Assembly (NCBI GenBank): GCA_030836965.1
Contig: JAUPLM010000017.1
Coordinates: forward strand, 1-6,034
DNA: 6,034 nt
Reading direction: 5' to 3'
From: Thermodesulfobacteriota bacterium
GTDB taxonomy: Bacteria > Desulfobacterota > Desulfobacteria > Desulfobacterales > RPRI01
This document shows, one piece after another, positions 5,715-6,034 of the stretch. A model generated the notes under the pieces. That model worked only from the letters and a program-made list of their open reading frames with translations, had not been told where the DNA came from and ran no database searches. Numbering within the stretch: the stretch's first letter is position 1; each line of letters begins with the position of its first letter. The translations under genes and the position numbers were made by a program.

Positions 5715-5772
5715 TTCAGTCTAAACTTCTGTGTTAATAAGCGTCTCCGGAGGAAATTCCCGCACGATCAGG

Positions 5773-6034
5773 TTATTGCAGGAAGCTCAGGTATTTTTGA
5801 ACAGCATCCCGGTAGAATGTTATTTTGTCAGTGTCTTCGGATCCCTTGATCCCCTTGTTTGTAAAAAAATCGAGCGCATTCGTATAGTTTACTTTTGAGA
5901 GCGCTTCATTCAGCTCAATTTCGTTAATTTTATACATGCGGTTTCCAAGAGCATGAATTTTCTTGATCCGCTCTTTGGCATCAACGCCTCCCTGGGGTGA
6001 CTCCTTCAGGAAATTGAGTACTACAAGGTATGAT
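5773..6034 (-). CDS. C-terminal end of an unidentified protein, possibly a PlsB-like glycerolipid acyltransferase (5' partial)
   Basis: The frame is open from the window edge to a TAA at 5775-5773 and gives the last 86 residues. Visible stretches are 'SYLVVLNFLKE', 'RIKKIHALGNRMYKINEIEL', 'NEALSKVNYTNALDFF', 'NKGIKGSEDTDKI' and a final 'FYRDAVQKYLSFLQ'. The segment is mostly helical and charged with no membrane segment. The 'ALSKxNYxNALDFFxxKGIKG' pattern reminds me of the C-terminal region of glycerol-3-phosphate acyltransferase (PlsB-type) proteins of Desulfobacterota and relatives. That match is from memory, and no catalytic motif (HxxxxD) is inside the window, so the name is tentative. 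Codon use and the minus orientation fit its neighbours. A hairpin-bearing 165-bp spacer separates it from the next gene. That the reading frame is coding is well supported; the function is not. Confidence 0.6.
   Translation of the reverse strand, partial: SYLVVLNFLKESPQGGVDAKERIKKIHALGNRMYKINEIELNEALSKVNYTNALDFFTNKGIKGSEDTDKITFYRDAVQKYLSFLQ

Overview
The window looks like chromosomal DNA of a Gram-negative, moderate-GC bacterium. A Desulfobacterota-like (deltaproteobacterial) host is my best guess. The basis is the mix of an HD-GYP protein, a LemA lipoprotein with a TPM operon, a plant-type DapB and a MurU/AmgK-type fusion, plus clear Shine-Dalgarno sites. This is inference from family distribution, not from a marker gene. 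Every convincing gene lies on the minus strand, so transcription runs from high to low coordinates. There are no tRNA or rRNA genes, insertion sequences, CRISPR arrays or prophage genes, and no gene-free stretch exceeds about 185 bases.

In order of transcription: (i) 6034-5773 holds the last 86 residues of a protein whose start lies outside the window, tentatively the C-terminus of a PlsB-like glycerolipid acyltransferase. (ii) A 165-bp spacer with two overlapping perfect inverted repeats follows. (iii) 5607-3910 is a 565-residue fusion of a sugar-1-phosphate nucleotidyltransferase (MurU-like) and an APH-fold sugar kinase (AmgK-like). (iv) 3854-3018 is a plant-type 4-hydroxy-tetrahydrodipicolinate reductase (DapB). 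(v) A 183-bp spacer carries an inverted repeat and a candidate promoter with a perfect TTGACA. (vi) 2834-2241 is a LemA lipoprotein. (vii) 2132-1260 is a secreted, membrane-anchored TPM (YgcG-like) protein with a glycine-rich tail. (viii) 1236-523 is a second, membrane-embedded TPM protein. (ix) 523 to the window edge is the N-terminal 174 residues of an HD-GYP-type cyclic-di-GMP phosphodiesterase whose start codon shares a base with the preceding stop codon.

Two functional blocks can be read. The kinase/nucleotidyltransferase fusion and DapB could both feed peptidoglycan synthesis, supplying UDP-MurNAc by salvage and meso-diaminopimelate by synthesis. The LemA-TPM-TPM set is a recurrent envelope-associated operon whose biochemical role is poorly understood. 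Here it runs with overlapping stop and start codons into a cyclic-di-GMP signalling gene, so envelope state and cyclic-di-GMP turnover may be co-regulated. The most interesting items are the fusion enzyme, the coupling of LemA/TPM to HD-GYP, the split TPM domain of the second TPM protein, and an eight-base G run in the glycine-rich tail where slippage would swap that tail for an arginine-rich one.
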